Assembly: GCF_035751725.1 (NCBI RefSeq)
Contig: NZ_CP142104.1
Location: forward strand, 1,674,001 to 1,738,000
DNA: 64,000 nt
Source of the DNA: Pseudomonas frederiksbergensis
Lineage (GTDB): Bacteria > Pseudomonadota > Gammaproteobacteria > Pseudomonadales > Pseudomonadaceae
Direction: 5' to 3'
Part shown: positions 1-8,872 of the stretch, in pieces
How positions within the stretch are numbered: the stretch's first letter is position 1
Layout: each line of letters starts with the position of its first letter
Translations under genes and position numbers: made by a program
The notes under the pieces: model-generated
Database searches by the model: none
The model's input: the letters and a program-made list of their open reading frames with translations, nothing else
Told to the model about the DNA's origin: nothing

Positions 1-516
1 CGGACGAGCGCTGCCGGCCACCGAAATGACCGCCGCCGCGTTGGCCTGGGGCGCCGCGAGGCTGGCAATCAGCGCGCCTTCGCTGTGGCCCAGCAGGATC
101 AACGGGCCCAGTCGTGGATCGGCGGCCAGCTTGTGGCTCCAGGCCACGGCGTCGGCGACGTAGGCTTCGACGCTCAGGTTGCGTTCGTCCGGGGTGGCCG
201 CGAGGCTGGCAGCCACGCCGCGCTTGTCGTAGCGCACGCTGGCGATATTCTGCCGGGCGAGCACCCAGGCCAGGCGCTTGAGGCTGTCGTTGCGCCCGCC
301 TTCGGGGTTGTTTCCGTCACGATCCGTAGGGCCTGAGCCAGAAATGATCAGGACAACGGGCACCGGCGTGTCGGATTTTGGCAGCAGCAGGGAGCCGAAA
401 AGTTCACCGTTGCCAGTGTCGAGGCTGATGGGACGTTGCAGCACGGTGGCCTGGGCAAGGCTGCAGGCCAGGCCAGTGAAGAGGGTAAGGCTCAACACGA
501 TCAGTTTTAACATCAT
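1..516 (-). CDS. Secreted alpha/beta hydrolase, 3' end outside the window
   Basis: The visible 172 residues begin with a Sec signal peptide (hydrophobic stretch ending near SLAQA), so the enzyme is exported. A GSGPTDRDGNN loop typical of the oxyanion region follows near residue 55, and the nucleophile elbow GHSEG lies near residue 145 (catalytic Ser). This is the layout of the esterase-like alpha/beta hydrolases common in pseudomonads; the substrate is unknown. The acid and histidine of the triad would lie beyond base 1. The start could be either of two adjacent ATG codons (516 or 513), and no strong ribosome binding site is visible. It is divergent from aroC. I recall a hydrolase gene in the same position beside aroC in P. 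aeruginosa. Confidence 0.8.
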   Translation of the reverse strand, partial: MMLKLIVLSLTLFTGLACSLAQATVLQRPISLDTGNGELFGSLLLPKSDTPVPVVLIISGSGPTDRDGNNPEGGRNDSLKRLAWVLARQNIASVRYDKRGVAASLAATPDERNLSVEAYVADAVAWSHKLAADPRLGPLILLGHSEGALIASLAAPQANAAAVISVAGSARP

Positions 517-574
517 GACGCCATGAGTTGCGAAGGTGCCGGTTGGACTGGCGGGCACCGATAAGGTTCGAGGA

Positions 575-602
575 TGAACTACTCGGGGAGCCTGCGTATA
601 CT
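575..602 (+). promoter_or_regulatory. Candidate promoter of aroC
   Basis: A good -10 hexamer TATACT lies at 597-602, with only a weak -35 (TGAACT, 575-580) 16 bases upstream. Transcription would begin near 609 and leave a leader of about 37 bases before the aroC ATG at 646. This argues against the longer in-frame start at 574. Confidence 0.35.
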
Positions 603-645
603 GGCGCCCATCTCGATCTTTCAGCGATTTCTCGGAGCACCCTGC

Positions 646-1737
646 ATGTCCGGCAATACCTACGGCAAGCTGTTCACTGTCACCACCGCGGGCGAAAGCC
701 ATGGCCCGGCGTTGGTCGCCATTGTCGACGGCTGCCCGCCGGGCCTGGAGATTTCCCTGGAAGACCTTCAGCGTGACCTGGACCGCCGCAAGCCCGGCAC
801 CAGTCGCCACACCACCCAGCGCCAGGAAGCCGATGAAGTCGAAATCCTTTCCGGCGTCTTCGAAGGGCGCACCACCGGCTGCGCCATCGGCCTGCTGATC
901 CGCAACACCGACCAGAAGTCCAAGGACTACTCGGCCATCAAGGACCTTTTCCGCCCGGCTCACGCCGATTACACCTACCACCACAAATATGGCGAGCGCG
1001 ACTACCGCGGCGGCGGACGCAGCTCGGCCCGGGAAACCGCGATGCGCGTGGCGGCCGGGGCGATCGCCAAGAAATACCTGGCGAGCCAGGGCATTGTCAT
1101 CCGCGGCTACATGAGCCAACTGGGCCCGATCGAAATCCCGTTCAAGACCTGGGATTCGGTGGAGCAGAATGCCTTCTTCAGCCCCGACCCGGACAAAGTG
1201 CCGGAGCTGGAGGCCTACATGGACCAGTTGCGCCGTGACCAGGATTCGGTCGGTGCGAAGATCACCGTGGTCGCCGAAGGCGTGATGCCTGGCCTGGGCG
1301 AGCCGATCTTCGATCGCCTCGACGCCGAACTGGCCCACGCGCTGATGAGCATCAACGCGGTGAAGGGCGTGGAAATCGGCGCCGGTTTTGCCTGCGTCGC
1401 CCAACGCGGCACCGAGCACCGTGACGAACTGACCCCGCAAGGTTTCCTGAGCAACAACGCCGGCGGCATCCTCGGCGGCATCTCCTCGGGCCAGCCGATC
1501 GTCGCCCACCTGGCGCTGAAACCGACGTCCAGCATCACCACGCCGGGCCGCTCCATCGATATTCATGGCAACCCGGTCGATGTCATCACCAAGGGCCGCC
1601 ATGACCCGTGCGTGGGCATTCGCGCCACGCCGATCGCCGAAGCGATGATGGCGATCGTGCTGATGGATCATCTGTTGCGCCATCGCGGCCAGAACGCCGA
1701 CGTCAAAGTCGGCACGCCGGTGCTGGGTCAGCTTTGA
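646..1737 (+). CDS. aroC: Chorismate synthase
   Basis: Catalyses the last shikimate step, 5-enolpyruvylshikimate-3-phosphate to chorismate, using reduced FMN in the cytoplasm. The product is 363 residues, the usual length. It opens with [19 protein letters not shown], the AroC N-terminal signature with its conserved His. The [11 protein letters not shown] segment near residue 123 is part of the substrate/FMN site, and the C-terminal [10 protein letters not shown] motif is also present. The ATG at 646 is chosen because it gives the canonical N-terminus; an in-frame start 72 bases upstream would add a tail not seen in the family. It is followed after 34 bases by an MFS gene and then mtnBDC on the same strand. 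Confidence 0.98.
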   Translation: MSGNTYGKLFTVTTAGESHGPALVAIVDGCPPGLEISLEDLQRDLDRRKPGTSRHTTQRQEADEVEILSGVFEGRTTGCAIGLLIRNTDQKSKDYSAIKDLFRPAHADYTYHHKYGERDYRGGGRSSARETAMRVAAGAIAKKYLASQGIVIRGYMSQLGPIEIPFKTWDSVEQNAFFSPDPDKVPELEAYMDQLRRDQDSVGAKITVVAEGVMPGLGEPIFDRLDAELAHALMSINAVKGVEIGAGFACVAQRGTEHRDELTPQGFLSNNAGGILGGISSGQPIVAHLALKPTSSITTPGRSIDIHGNPVDVITKGRHDPCVGIRATPIAEAMMAIVLMDHLLRHRGQNADVKVGTPVLGQL

Positions 1738-1771
1738 TGGCTGGCCTGCCGACCGCCGTGGCCTGACGACC

Positions 1772-2917
1772 ATGGCGGCGTTGCCGTACTGGCGGCTTTC
1801 CAGTTTCTACCTGTTCTATTTCGCCTTGCTCGGTTCGACTGCGCCGTTCCTGGCGCTGTACTTCGATCACCTGGGATTCAACGCGGCGCGCATCGGCGAG
1901 CTGGTGGCGATTCCCATGCTGATGCGCTGCGTGGCGCCGAACCTCTGGGGCTGGCTGGGGGACTACACGGGCCGGCGCCTGGCGATCGTGCGGTTCGGCG
2001 CGATCTGCACCCTGTTGAGCTTTTCGCTGATCTTCATCGACAAAAGCTACGCCTGGCTGGCGATGGTCATGGCGCTGCATGCGTTCTTCTGGCATGCGGT
2101 GCTGCCGCAGTTCGAGGTCATCACCCTGGCCCACTTGAGCGGGCAAGCCTCGCGCTACAGCCAGATCCGCCTGTGGGGCTCCATCGGTTTCATCATCACC
2201 GTGGTTGTCCTTGGCCGCTTGTTCCAATGGCTGAGTCTGGACATCTACCCGGTGGCCCTGGCCTTGATCATGGGCGGCATCGTGCTGAGCAGCTTCTGGG
2301 TGCCCAACGCCCAGCCGGTGCAGGGGCCGCGGGTGGCCGGGGACGGTTTCCTGCGGCAATTGCGCAATCCGGGCGTGCTGGCGTTTTATGCTTGCGTCGG
2401 CCTGATGCAAATGAGCCATGGGCCGTATTACACCTTCCTGACGTTGCACCTGGAGCGCCTGGGCTATAGCCGTGGTTTGATCGGCGTGCTCTGGGCCGTC
2501 GGCGTTGTGGCCGAGGTGTTGGTGTTCCTGTTCATGAGCCGGATCCTGGCGCGGTTTTCCGTGCGGCGGGTGCTCATGGTCAGTTTCCTGCTGGCGGCGC
2601 TGCGCTGGTTGCTGCTGGGCTCGCTGGCCGAGTTCCTCTGGGTACTGTTGTTTGCCCAGGTGTTGCACGCGGCGACGTTCGGCAGTTTTCACGCCGCTGC
2701 CATCCATTTCGTGCAACGTAGTTTCGGCCCGCGCCAGCAAGGCCAGGGCCAGGCGCTGTACGCCGCGCTTGCCGGGACTGGCGGGGCGTTGGGCGCACTG
2801 TATTCCGGCTACAGCTGGAATGCCTTGGGCGCCGGTTGGACATTCAACATCGCCAGCCTCGCAGCCTTCGCTGCAGCCGTTATCATTGCCACACGCATGC
2901 AAGAGGACAGGCCATGA
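1772..2917 (+). CDS. MFS transporter, HcaT/MFS_1-like family
   Basis: An inner-membrane protein of 381 residues with about twelve hydrophobic helices. It has the MFS loop motif between helices 2 and 3 (NLWGWLGDYTGRR, residues 57-69). The compact form and N-terminus (PYWRLSSFYLFYFALLGS) resemble the phenylpropionate permease-like branch of the superfamily. The substrate cannot be read from sequence. The stop overlaps the mtnB start in an ATGA junction and aroC ends 34 bases upstream, so it probably belongs to one transcript with aroC and mtnBDC. I recall the same order in P. aeruginosa. Confidence 0.85.
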   Translation: MAALPYWRLSSFYLFYFALLGSTAPFLALYFDHLGFNAARIGELVAIPMLMRCVAPNLWGWLGDYTGRRLAIVRFGAICTLLSFSLIFIDKSYAWLAMVMALHAFFWHAVLPQFEVITLAHLSGQASRYSQIRLWGSIGFIITVVVLGRLFQWLSLDIYPVALALIMGGIVLSSFWVPNAQPVQGPRVAGDGFLRQLRNPGVLAFYACVGLMQMSHGPYYTFLTLHLERLGYSRGLIGVLWAVGVVAEVLVFLFMSRILARFSVRRVLMVSFLLAALRWLLLGSLAEFLWVLLFAQVLHAATFGSFHAAAIHFVQRSFGPRQQGQGQALYAALAGTGGALGALYSGYSWNALGAGWTFNIASLAAFAAAVIIATRMQEDRP

Positions 2918-3534
2918 GCCTTACCCGTGAACAGCTCGCCCAACACATCATCGACGCCGGGCGTTTTTTGTACGATCGCGGCTGGTCGCCGGCCACCAGC
3001 AGCAACTATTCGACCCGTTTATCCGCTGACCAGGCCTTGCTCACCGTATCGGGCAAGCACAAAGGGCAACTGGGTATCGACGATGTGCTGGCCACCGACC
3101 TGGATGGCAACAGCCTGGAACCGGGCAAGAAACCTTCGGCCGAAACCTTGCTGCACACGCAGTTGTATCGCTGGCGCCCGCAGATCGGTGCAGTGCTGCA
3201 CACCCATTCGGTCAATGCCACGGTGCTGTCGCGCCTGACCCGCGAAGCCTTCATCGACTTTGAAGACTACGAACTGCAAAAAGCCTTCAGCGGCGTCACG
3301 ACTCATGAATCCCGCGTTCGGGTACCGATTTTCGACAACGACCAGGACATCGCGCGCCTGGCCGCCAAAGTCCAACCCTGGCTGGAGGCGCATCCCGATT
3401 GCGTCGGCTACCTGATCCGCGGCCACGGCCTGTACACCTGGGGGCCGGGCATGAACGATGCGCTGCGCCAGATCGAAGCGTTTGAATTCCTGTTCGAGTG
3501 CGAACTCAAGACCCGCGCACTCCTGAACCGATAA
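2914..3534 (+). CDS. mtnB: Methylthioribulose-1-phosphate dehydratase
   Basis: Methionine-salvage enzyme that dehydrates 5-methylthioribulose-1-phosphate to the diketo compound. It is a 206-residue class II aldolase-fold protein that binds zinc. HTHS gives the metal ligands His96 and His98, Glu77 lies in PSAETLLH, and a third His lies in GHGLYTWG near residue 170. The start at 2914 overlaps the MFS stop by 4 bases and has AAGAGGACAG just upstream as ribosome binding site. A longer open frame from 2836 is rejected because it would run back inside the MFS gene. It is followed by mtnD after 17 bases. Confidence 0.96.
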   Translation: MSLTREQLAQHIIDAGRFLYDRGWSPATSSNYSTRLSADQALLTVSGKHKGQLGIDDVLATDLDGNSLEPGKKPSAETLLHTQLYRWRPQIGAVLHTHSVNATVLSRLTREAFIDFEDYELQKAFSGVTTHESRVRVPIFDNDQDIARLAAKVQPWLEAHPDCVGYLIRGHGLYTWGPGMNDALRQIEAFEFLFECELKTRALLNR

Positions 3535-3551
3535 TTGCTGGAGCCATTGCC

Positions 3552-4097
3552 ATGAGCAGCCTGTCCGTCTACCACGTCTCGAGTCCCGAGATTCCGAACA
3601 AGGTACTGACCCATTTCGAGGACATCGCCTCGACCCTGGCCGAAAAAGGCGTGCGGTTCGACCGTTGGGAAGCCGCGACGAAAATCCAGCCCGGCGCCAG
3701 CCAGGATGAGGTGATCGCTGCGTACAAGACCCAGATCGACAAGCTGATGATCGAGCGCGGCTACGTCACGGTCGATGTCATCAGCCTCAACAGCGACCAT
3801 CCGCAGAAAGCCGAACTGCGAGCCAAGTTCCTCGATGAGCACCGGCACGGCGAGGACGAGGTGCGATTCTTCGTCGCCGGTCGTGGCCTGTTTACCTTGC
3901 ACATCGACGATTACGTCTATGCAGTCCTGTGCGAAAAAAACGACTTGATCTCGGTGCCCGCCGGCACGCCGCACTGGTTCGATATGGGCGAACACCCGCA
4001 TTTCGTTGCCATCCGCCTGTTCAACAACCCGGAAGGCTGGGTCGCCAAATTCACTGGCGACGACATCGCCAGCCGCTTCCCGCGCCTGGAGGATTGA
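3552..4097 (+). CDS. mtnD: Acireductone dioxygenase
   Basis: Oxidises the acireductone of the methionine salvage pathway with O2. The iron form gives the 2-oxo acid precursor of methionine; a nickel form would give an off-pathway product. It is a 181-residue cupin. The metal ligands are visible as His97, His99 and Glu103 in HRHGEDE, with the fourth His141 in GTPHWFD. The start ATG at 3552 gives the expected [15 protein letters not shown]-terminus. It sits between mtnB and mtnC with very short gaps, consistent with co-translation. The sequence does not show which metal is used. Confidence 0.97.
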   Translation: MSSLSVYHVSSPEIPNKVLTHFEDIASTLAEKGVRFDRWEAATKIQPGASQDEVIAAYKTQIDKLMIERGYVTVDVISLNSDHPQKAELRAKFLDEHRHGEDEVRFFVAGRGLFTLHIDDYVYAVLCEKNDLISVPAGTPHWFDMGEHPHFVAIRLFNNPEGWVAKFTGDDIASRFPRLED

Positions 4098-4101
4098 CTT
4101 C

Positions 4102-4791
4102 GTGACGATCAAAGCCGTTCTCACCGACATCGAGGGCACCACCAGCGCGGTGAGTTTTGTCTTCGACGTGCTGTTTCCCTATGCCGCCGAGCACCTGCCG
4201 GACTTTATCCGGCACAACGCCGGACGCGCCGACGTGGCCGGACAACTGGACGCTGTGCGTCGAGACAGCGGCGAGCCGGACGCTGACATCGAGCGGGTCG
4301 TCGCGATCCTGCTGGGCTGGATCGCCGAGGACCGCAAGGCCACGCCGCTCAAGGCGTTGCAGGGCATGGTCTGGGAGCAGGGCTACCAGGCCGGCCAATT
4401 GAAAGGTCACGTTTATCCGGATGCGGTGCAGGCGCTGAAAGACTGGCACCAGCAAGGCTATCGGCTGTTTGTGTATTCCTCGGGCTCGATCCAGGCGCAA
4501 AAACTGATTTTCGGTTGTTCCGAGGCAGGCGACTTGTCGCCGTTGTTCAGCGGCTATTTCGACACCACGTCAGGGCCCAAGAGAGAGACGCAGTCGTACC
4601 AGCGGATCAGCGAGGCGATGGGCATTGCGCCGGCCGAGATCCTGTTTCTGTCGGACATCGTCCAGGAACTGGACGCGGCCCGTGAGGCCGGGATGGCCAC
4701 CTGTGGCTTGGCGCGGGAAAGTGGCGAACTGCTCGGTCATGAGACCGTGGCAAGCTTTGCCGACATCGAGCCGTCGCGGTTCGGCGCCTGA
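4102..4791 (+). CDS. mtnC: 2,3-diketo-5-methylthiopentyl-1-phosphate enolase-phosphatase
   Basis: A bifunctional HAD-family enzyme that enolises and dephosphorylates the diketo intermediate to the acireductone used by MtnD. It has 229 residues. HAD motif I is LTDIEGTT with Asp9 and Glu11, motif II is YSSGS near residue 130, and motif III is the SDIVQEL segment near residue 180. The start is a GTG at 4102, four bases after the mtnD stop, and it gives the usual [12 protein letters not shown]-terminus. It ends the aroC-MFS-mtnBDC cluster. The genes for earlier salvage steps (mtnA and the MTA phosphorylase) are not in the window. Confidence 0.96.
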   Translation: MTIKAVLTDIEGTTSAVSFVFDVLFPYAAEHLPDFIRHNAGRADVAGQLDAVRRDSGEPDADIERVVAILLGWIAEDRKATPLKALQGMVWEQGYQAGQLKGHVYPDAVQALKDWHQQGYRLFVYSSGSIQAQKLIFGCSEAGDLSPLFSGYFDTTSGPKRETQSYQRISEAMGIAPAEILFLSDIVQELDAAREAGMATCGLARESGELLGHETVASFADIEPSRFGA

Positions 4792-4807
4792 AGGTCGGGC
4801 AAAAAAA

Positions 4808-4840
4808 ATCAGGCCATGGAACCGAGGTTCCAGGCCTGAT
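4808..4840 (-). terminator. Intrinsic terminator of the DUF3509 gene
   Basis: A 15-bp stem (ATCAGGCC plus TGGAACC, one bulged base) with a 2-base loop. On the minus strand it is followed by eight T residues (4801-4808), so it ends transcription from the minus-strand gene at 4855-5133. It may also stop mtnC read-through, but there is no T-run on that side. Confidence 0.85.
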
Positions 4841-4854
4841 CCCAACACAGCGTG

Positions 4855-5133
4855 TCAGGCGCTGTGGTAGGTCGGTAGCGCGAAGCGATGCTGGCTCTGC
4901 AGCATCGCCACCGGCGGCAACTCGCTGGCTTGTTCAGCCAGATCGCGGCGAATCGCACTGATAGCCCAGGACAATTGGTCCCCGGCGTGCAATTGCGCGT
5001 AGGAAATCGTGCGTTTGAACAGTTTGCCGTCGCTGTTGCGCAAGGTCAGCAGGATCCCGCCATCCGGGCGTGCCTGAGTGGTGACTTCGTAGTTGGAAAA
5101 CAGCGATGCAAACTTCTCTTGAATCATATTCAT
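4855..5133 (-). CDS. DUF3509 family protein
   Basis: A 92-residue soluble protein matching the Pseudomonas DUF3509 family: NMIQEKFASLF followed by YEVTTQARPDGGILLTL. The family has no established function. There is no signal peptide or membrane segment. The ATG at 5133 has GGAG about ten bases upstream on the minus strand. It stands alone between convergent mtnC and the divergent acyl-CoA synthetase, with its own terminator and a plausible sigma-54 type promoter at 5175-5190, which suggests control separate from its neighbours. Confidence 0.85.
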   Translation of the reverse strand: MNMIQEKFASLFSNYEVTTQARPDGGILLTLRNSDGKLFKRTISYAQLHAGDQLSWAISAIRRDLAEQASELPPVAMLQSQHRFALPTYHSA

Positions 5134-5490
5134 CGTTCATTGCTCCATGGTGTGGCAAACCGTGGAGGGGGTGTTGCAGTGTCTGTGCCAGCATTCGATT
5201 GATCGTAAAGCGCTTAAAAAACAAAGACTTATGAATTTGGTTGATTTTCGCTTTCGTGCAACTTGCATGAACGGCCATCGTGCATCCTGCATTTTGCGTG
5301 GTCGGGCGATTATTTTTGGAACCAAACCGTGTCCCCGCGCTCACGTTTCGCCTGTTCCAAGGCTGCGGATACAAAACATTGCAAAAACCGCATGTACAGC
5401 CTTGGAATCGCTGGCGTACTTTCGATCCAGCTTTCGCGTAACCCCACATAAGAACCGCGACCCATAAGGTCGGCCGGGGAAGGATCACCC
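5134..5490. other. Divergent intergenic region between DUF3509 and acyl-CoA synthetase genes
   Basis: 357 bases with no credible gene; the short open frames here lack ribosome binding sites. On the minus strand it holds the sigma-54-like element at 5175-5190. On the plus strand GGGGAAGG just before 5491 serves the acyl-CoA synthetase. The stretch 5190-5300 is AT-richer than the surroundings. Confidence 0.6.
5175..5190 (-). promoter_or_regulatory. Candidate sigma-54 (RpoN) promoter of the DUF3509 gene
   Basis: On the minus strand the sequence reads TGGCACAGACACTGCA. The consensus TGGCAC(G)N4TTGC(A) is met at every -24 position TGGCAC and at TGCA of the -12 box, with correct spacing. Only two less conserved positions differ. 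Transcription would start about 30 bases before the ATG at 5133. No enhancer site was identified. Confidence 0.5.
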
Positions 5491-7317
5491 ATGAGTCGTA
5501 CACCCAGCGACGCCATTACCTGGGGCATGATGCTGCGCAAGTTGCCCGCCATCGCCAGCGCTGTTCCCCGCATTGTCAAAGGCATGAAACTCGCAAACGT
5601 CCAGGACCCCACCCAGCCCTGTGGCCTGGGTTGGTGCTTCGAGCAGGCCACGCAACGCAATCCCCAAGGCGCGGCGCTGCTGTGCGGCGATACGGTGCTG
5701 AGTTATGCACAGGTCAACGAGCAGGCCAACCGCATCGCCCATTACCTGTTGGCGCAAGGCATCGTGAAGGGCGATTGCGTAGCGATCTTTATCGAGAACC
5801 GCCCACAGCTGCTGGTCACCGTGCTCGCGGTGGCGAAGGTCGGCGCCGTCAGTGCGATGATCAACACCTCGCAAACCGAGGATGCCCTGGTTCACAGCCT
5901 TGCGTTGGTCACGCCTGTTGCGGTGGTGGTCGGGGATGAGCGTGTCGCTGTGTTCAACGATGTGCGCGGTCGGACCGGGCTGCCGGACGCTCGAACCTGG
6001 TGGGTGGCTGACGAGCAGAGCGACACGGTGCCGTGCGGATTTGTCGACCTGACTCACGCAAGCGAGCAATACCCAGGCGAGAACCCAGCCAACAGCCAGC
6101 GAGTATTTTTCAACGACCCCTGTTTCTACCTCTATACCTCCGGCACCACGGGCCTCCCGAAGGCAGGGGTGTTCCGCCACGGGCGCTGGATGCGCACGTC
6201 CACCAGTTTCGGCCTGATCGCCTTGGACATGAAGCCCGAAGACATCGTCTATTGCACGCTGCCGCTGTATCACGCCACCGGGTTATGCGTCTGCTGGGGC
6301 GCGGCGATCTGCGGAGCCTCGGGGTTCGCGATCCGCCGCAAGTTCAGCGCCAGCCAGTTCTGGAGCGACGTGCGTCGATATCGCGCGACTACCCTGGGGT
6401 ACGTGGGGGAGCTGTGCCGCTATCTGATCGACCAGCCGGCGAGCGTCACGGACCGGCAGCATCGCGTGACGAAGATGATCGGCAATGGCCTGCGCCCTGG
6501 CGCCTGGGCGGCGTTCAAGACACGTTTCGGTGTCGGGCATATCTGTGAGCTTTATGCGGCCAGCGACGGCAACATCGGCTTCACCAATATCCTCAATTTT
6601 GACAATACCGTCGGTTTTTCCCTGATGGCCTGGGCGTTGGTGCAGTACGACCACGACAGCGGGACCCCCTTGCGCAACCTGCAAGGACGCATGCAAAAAG
6701 TCCCCAAGGGTGAGCCGGGCCTGCTATTGGCGCGCATCGACGAGAAGGCGCCGCTGGATGGCTACACCGATCCCGCGAAGACCGAGAAAACCATCTACCG
6801 GGACGTCTTCGTCCCTGGCGACCGCTATTTCAATACCGGTGATCTGTTGCGCAGTATTGGCTTCGGTCACGGGCAATTCGTCGATCGTCTCGGCGACACT
6901 TATCGCTGGAAAGGCGAAAACGTTTCCACCACGGAAGTCGAGAACGTGCTGCTCCAGCATCCGCAGATTGCCGAGGCGGTGGCCTATGGCGTTGAGATCA
7001 ACGGCACCAATGGGCGCGCCGGTATGGCCGCGATTACCCCGGCCGAATCCCTGGCGACCCTGGACTTCAACGAACTGCTGCGGTTTCTGCAATGCAAATT
7101 GCCCGCCTATGCGGTACCACTGTTCTTGCGCATCAAAGTGAAGATGGACACAACCGGCACCTTCAAGTACCAGAAGACGCGCCTCAAGGCCGAAGCTTTC
7201 GACCCGTGCCTGGCGGGTGACGAACCGATCTACGCCTGGCTGCCCGACAGCTCGACCTATGTGCGGGTGGACCGGCAATTGTCGATGGGGATCCAGGGCG
7301 GACACTTTCGCTATTGA
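5491..7317 (+). CDS. Long-chain acyl-CoA synthetase, FadD6/FATP-like
   Basis: A 608-residue adenylate-forming enzyme that would activate long or very-long-chain fatty acids with ATP and CoA. The P-loop-like AMP motif YLYTSGTTGLPKAG lies at residues 213-226. YAASDGNIGF (near 355) is the aromatic/adenine-binding segment, and DRLGDTYRWKGENV (near 467) is the hinge motif. The C-terminal region has the catalytic Lys in KYQKTRLK (near 560). The family resembles the very-long-chain synthetases related to fatty-acid transport proteins rather than classic FadD. It is monocistronic, with a good GGGGAAGG ribosome binding site before 5491. Chain-length preference cannot be deduced. Confidence 0.9.
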   Translation: MSRTPSDAITWGMMLRKLPAIASAVPRIVKGMKLANVQDPTQPCGLGWCFEQATQRNPQGAALLCGDTVLSYAQVNEQANRIAHYLLAQGIVKGDCVAIFIENRPQLLVTVLAVAKVGAVSAMINTSQTEDALVHSLALVTPVAVVVGDERVAVFNDVRGRTGLPDARTWWVADEQSDTVPCGFVDLTHASEQYPGENPANSQRVFFNDPCFYLYTSGTTGLPKAGVFRHGRWMRTSTSFGLIALDMKPEDIVYCTLPLYHATGLCVCWGAAICGASGFAIRRKFSASQFWSDVRRYRATTLGYVGELCRYLIDQPASVTDRQHRVTKMIGNGLRPGAWAAFKTRFGVGHICELYAASDGNIGFTNILNFDNTVGFSLMAWALVQYDHDSGTPLRNLQGRMQKVPKGEPGLLLARIDEKAPLDGYTDPAKTEKTIYRDVFVPGDRYFNTGDLLRSIGFGHGQFVDRLGDTYRWKGENVSTTEVENVLLQHPQIAEAVAYGVEINGTNGRAGMAAITPAESLATLDFNELLRFLQCKLPAYAVPLFLRIKVKMDTTGTFKYQKTRLKAEAFDPCLAGDEPIYAWLPDSSTYVRVDRQLSMGIQGGHFRY

Positions 7318-7413
7318 TTCTGGCTATGGCCGTTGCAGAGAAAAAAGGGATGACAGGCGCAGGGTCCCTCGGGAAACTAGCGGCTTTGCGATGAGCCAAC
7401 TGGAGTTTTCCCA

Positions 7414-7932
7414 ATGTCCGATACAAGCCGCCAGATGACCCCGGAAGAGGCAGCGGAATTTGCGGAGCAGGTTTTCAACGTTGCCCGCCAGGGCGACGCC
7501 GCGATGATGGCCGCGCTGTTGAGCAAAGGCTTGCCGCCGAACCTGCGCAACCACAAGGGCGATACCTTGCTGATGCTGGCCGCGTACCACGGGCATGTCG
7601 AGACGGTAAAAGTCTTGCTGGAGCACAAGGCCGATCCGGAAGTCCGCAATGACAACGGCCAGAGCCCGATTGCCGGTGCGGCTTTCAAGGGTGATCTGGC
7701 GGTGGTTTCAGCCTTGGTGGATGGCGGCGCGCAAGTGGAAGGTTCCTCGTTCGACGGTCGCACGGCATTGATGATGGCGGCGATGTTCAACCGGGTCGAA
7801 ATCGTCGATTACCTGATCAGTAAAGGCGCCGATCCCAAGGCCAAGGATGCCAACGGCGTCTCGGCCCTGGATGCGGCCAGGACCATGGGCGCGGTGGATA
7901 CCACGGCGCAGTTGGAGAAGTTGTTGGGCTGA
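7414..7932 (+). CDS. Ankyrin-repeat protein
   Basis: A 172-residue protein built of about four ankyrin repeats between residues 45 and 165, with recognisable units such as KGDTLLMLAAYHGHVETVKV and DGRTALMMAAMFNRVEIVDY. There is no signal peptide or membrane helix, so a cytoplasmic protein-binding role is likely. In P. aeruginosa an ankyrin protein (AnkB) works beside catalase KatB; no catalase gene is present here, so that role is not supported. GGAG at about 7400 gives the ribosome binding site. Confidence 0.88.
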   Translation: MSDTSRQMTPEEAAEFAEQVFNVARQGDAAMMAALLSKGLPPNLRNHKGDTLLMLAAYHGHVETVKVLLEHKADPEVRNDNGQSPIAGAAFKGDLAVVSALVDGGAQVEGSSFDGRTALMMAAMFNRVEIVDYLISKGADPKAKDANGVSALDAARTMGAVDTTAQLEKLLG

Positions 7933-8003
7933 CCTCGCCAAAGGGAGTGGGGGATGCGCTATCCTTCGCCCCCGCAAAAATACATCGCCACAGGAATAGC
8001 CCA

Positions 8004-8534
8004 ATGAAAGCCGCACTCGTCGAACTCATCAGCAAAATCAGCTCCGGCTGCCTGGGCGAGGCGCAGATCGAGACGATTGCCGATGAGGCGGCCCAGGCCT
8101 ACGCGGACCCAGTGGCTTTCCTGGCGGCCAATCCGGACATCAACTACGACGACACCTTCCCGATCCCGCTAGGGGAGTGGGTGGTGGTGGGAAGCCTGCC
8201 GGATACCGTGTTGTTCCAGGCAGATACCTATGTCGAGTTGTTCGAGCAGATTGTCGCCTCGTTCGGCCCCGGCGTCGCGTTCAACCTCAAGCCCAAGCAA
8301 CTGGCGAAGACTGAAGCGCTGACCGCGCTCAACCGCATCCAGATCCAGATGAGCAGCCTGAACAAGGAAAATGGCGGCTATATGCTGATGAACTTCAGCC
8401 AATTGCTGGACGATGAATTGCAAATGGTGCTGGTGTACGGCAATGACGTGCCGCGCGTACTGCAATTGTGCGCCGAGGTGGGCATCGCCGCGGCTCCGTC
8501 CCTTGAAGCACTCAAGATCGCGGTCCACGTCTGA
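8004..8534 (+). CDS. Conserved hypothetical protein
   Basis: A 176-residue acidic, soluble protein with no family I can name with confidence. It has no signal peptide, membrane helix or cysteine motif. Aromatic, mixed alpha/beta segments (WVVVGSLPDTVLFQADTYVE) suggest a compact domain. The start ATG at 8004 is preceded by CAGGAAT. It lies 71 bases after the ankyrin gene on the same strand and could be co-transcribed with it. Confidence 0.75.
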   Translation: MKAALVELISKISSGCLGEAQIETIADEAAQAYADPVAFLAANPDINYDDTFPIPLGEWVVVGSLPDTVLFQADTYVELFEQIVASFGPGVAFNLKPKQLAKTEALTALNRIQIQMSSLNKENGGYMLMNFSQLLDDELQMVLVYGNDVPRVLQLCAEVGIAAAPSLEALKIAVHV

Positions 8535-8605
8535 CGCAATAAAACGGAACCCTTGCCCTGGCGCCGCTATCCTAAATGGGCATATCACCATTCGGGAGCG
8601 ACACC

Positions 8606-8797
8606 ATGGGTTCCACTTTCAACGGCCTGGTAGGCCTGATTATCCTGGCGCTCGATATCTGGGCGATCATCAATGTACTCAAGAGTGGCGCGGGAACCGG
8701 GGCGAAGGTCCTCTGGGTATTGCTGATCCTCCTGCTGCCGGTATTGGGCCTGATCATCTGGGCGATTGCAGGGCCGCGTGGCAACGTGCGCGTCTGA
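8606..8797 (+). CDS. Small PLDc_N-type membrane protein
   Basis: 63 residues with two transmembrane helices. The pattern GLIILALDIWAIINVLKSG, then KVLWVLLILLLPVLGLIIW, matches the phospholipase D nuclease N-terminal (PLDc_N) small-protein family: a helix, a short charged turn, a helix with a central proline, and a basic tail. No catalytic part is present. The ATG at 8606 is chosen because GGGAGC lies at proper distance; an ATG at 8576 would add an untypical tail. Its function is unknown. Confidence 0.82.
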   Translation: MGSTFNGLVGLIILALDIWAIINVLKSGAGTGAKVLWVLLILLLPVLGLIIWAIAGPRGNVRV

Positions 8798-8827
8798 CCG
8801 TTCCAATAACTCTCCAATAAAAAGAAG

Positions 8828-8860
8828 GCCCGACAGGCCATGACCTGTCGGGCGTTTTTT
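8828..8860. terminator. Bidirectional intrinsic terminator
   Basis: A perfect 10-bp GC-rich stem (GCCCGACAGG/CCTGTCGGGC) with a 6-base loop, followed by seven T residues on the plus strand. An A-rich run (AAAAAGAAG) lies before it, so it can end both the PLDc_N gene and the convergent MFS gene. Confidence 0.9.
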
Positions 8861-8872
8861 TGCGCGTCGGTA

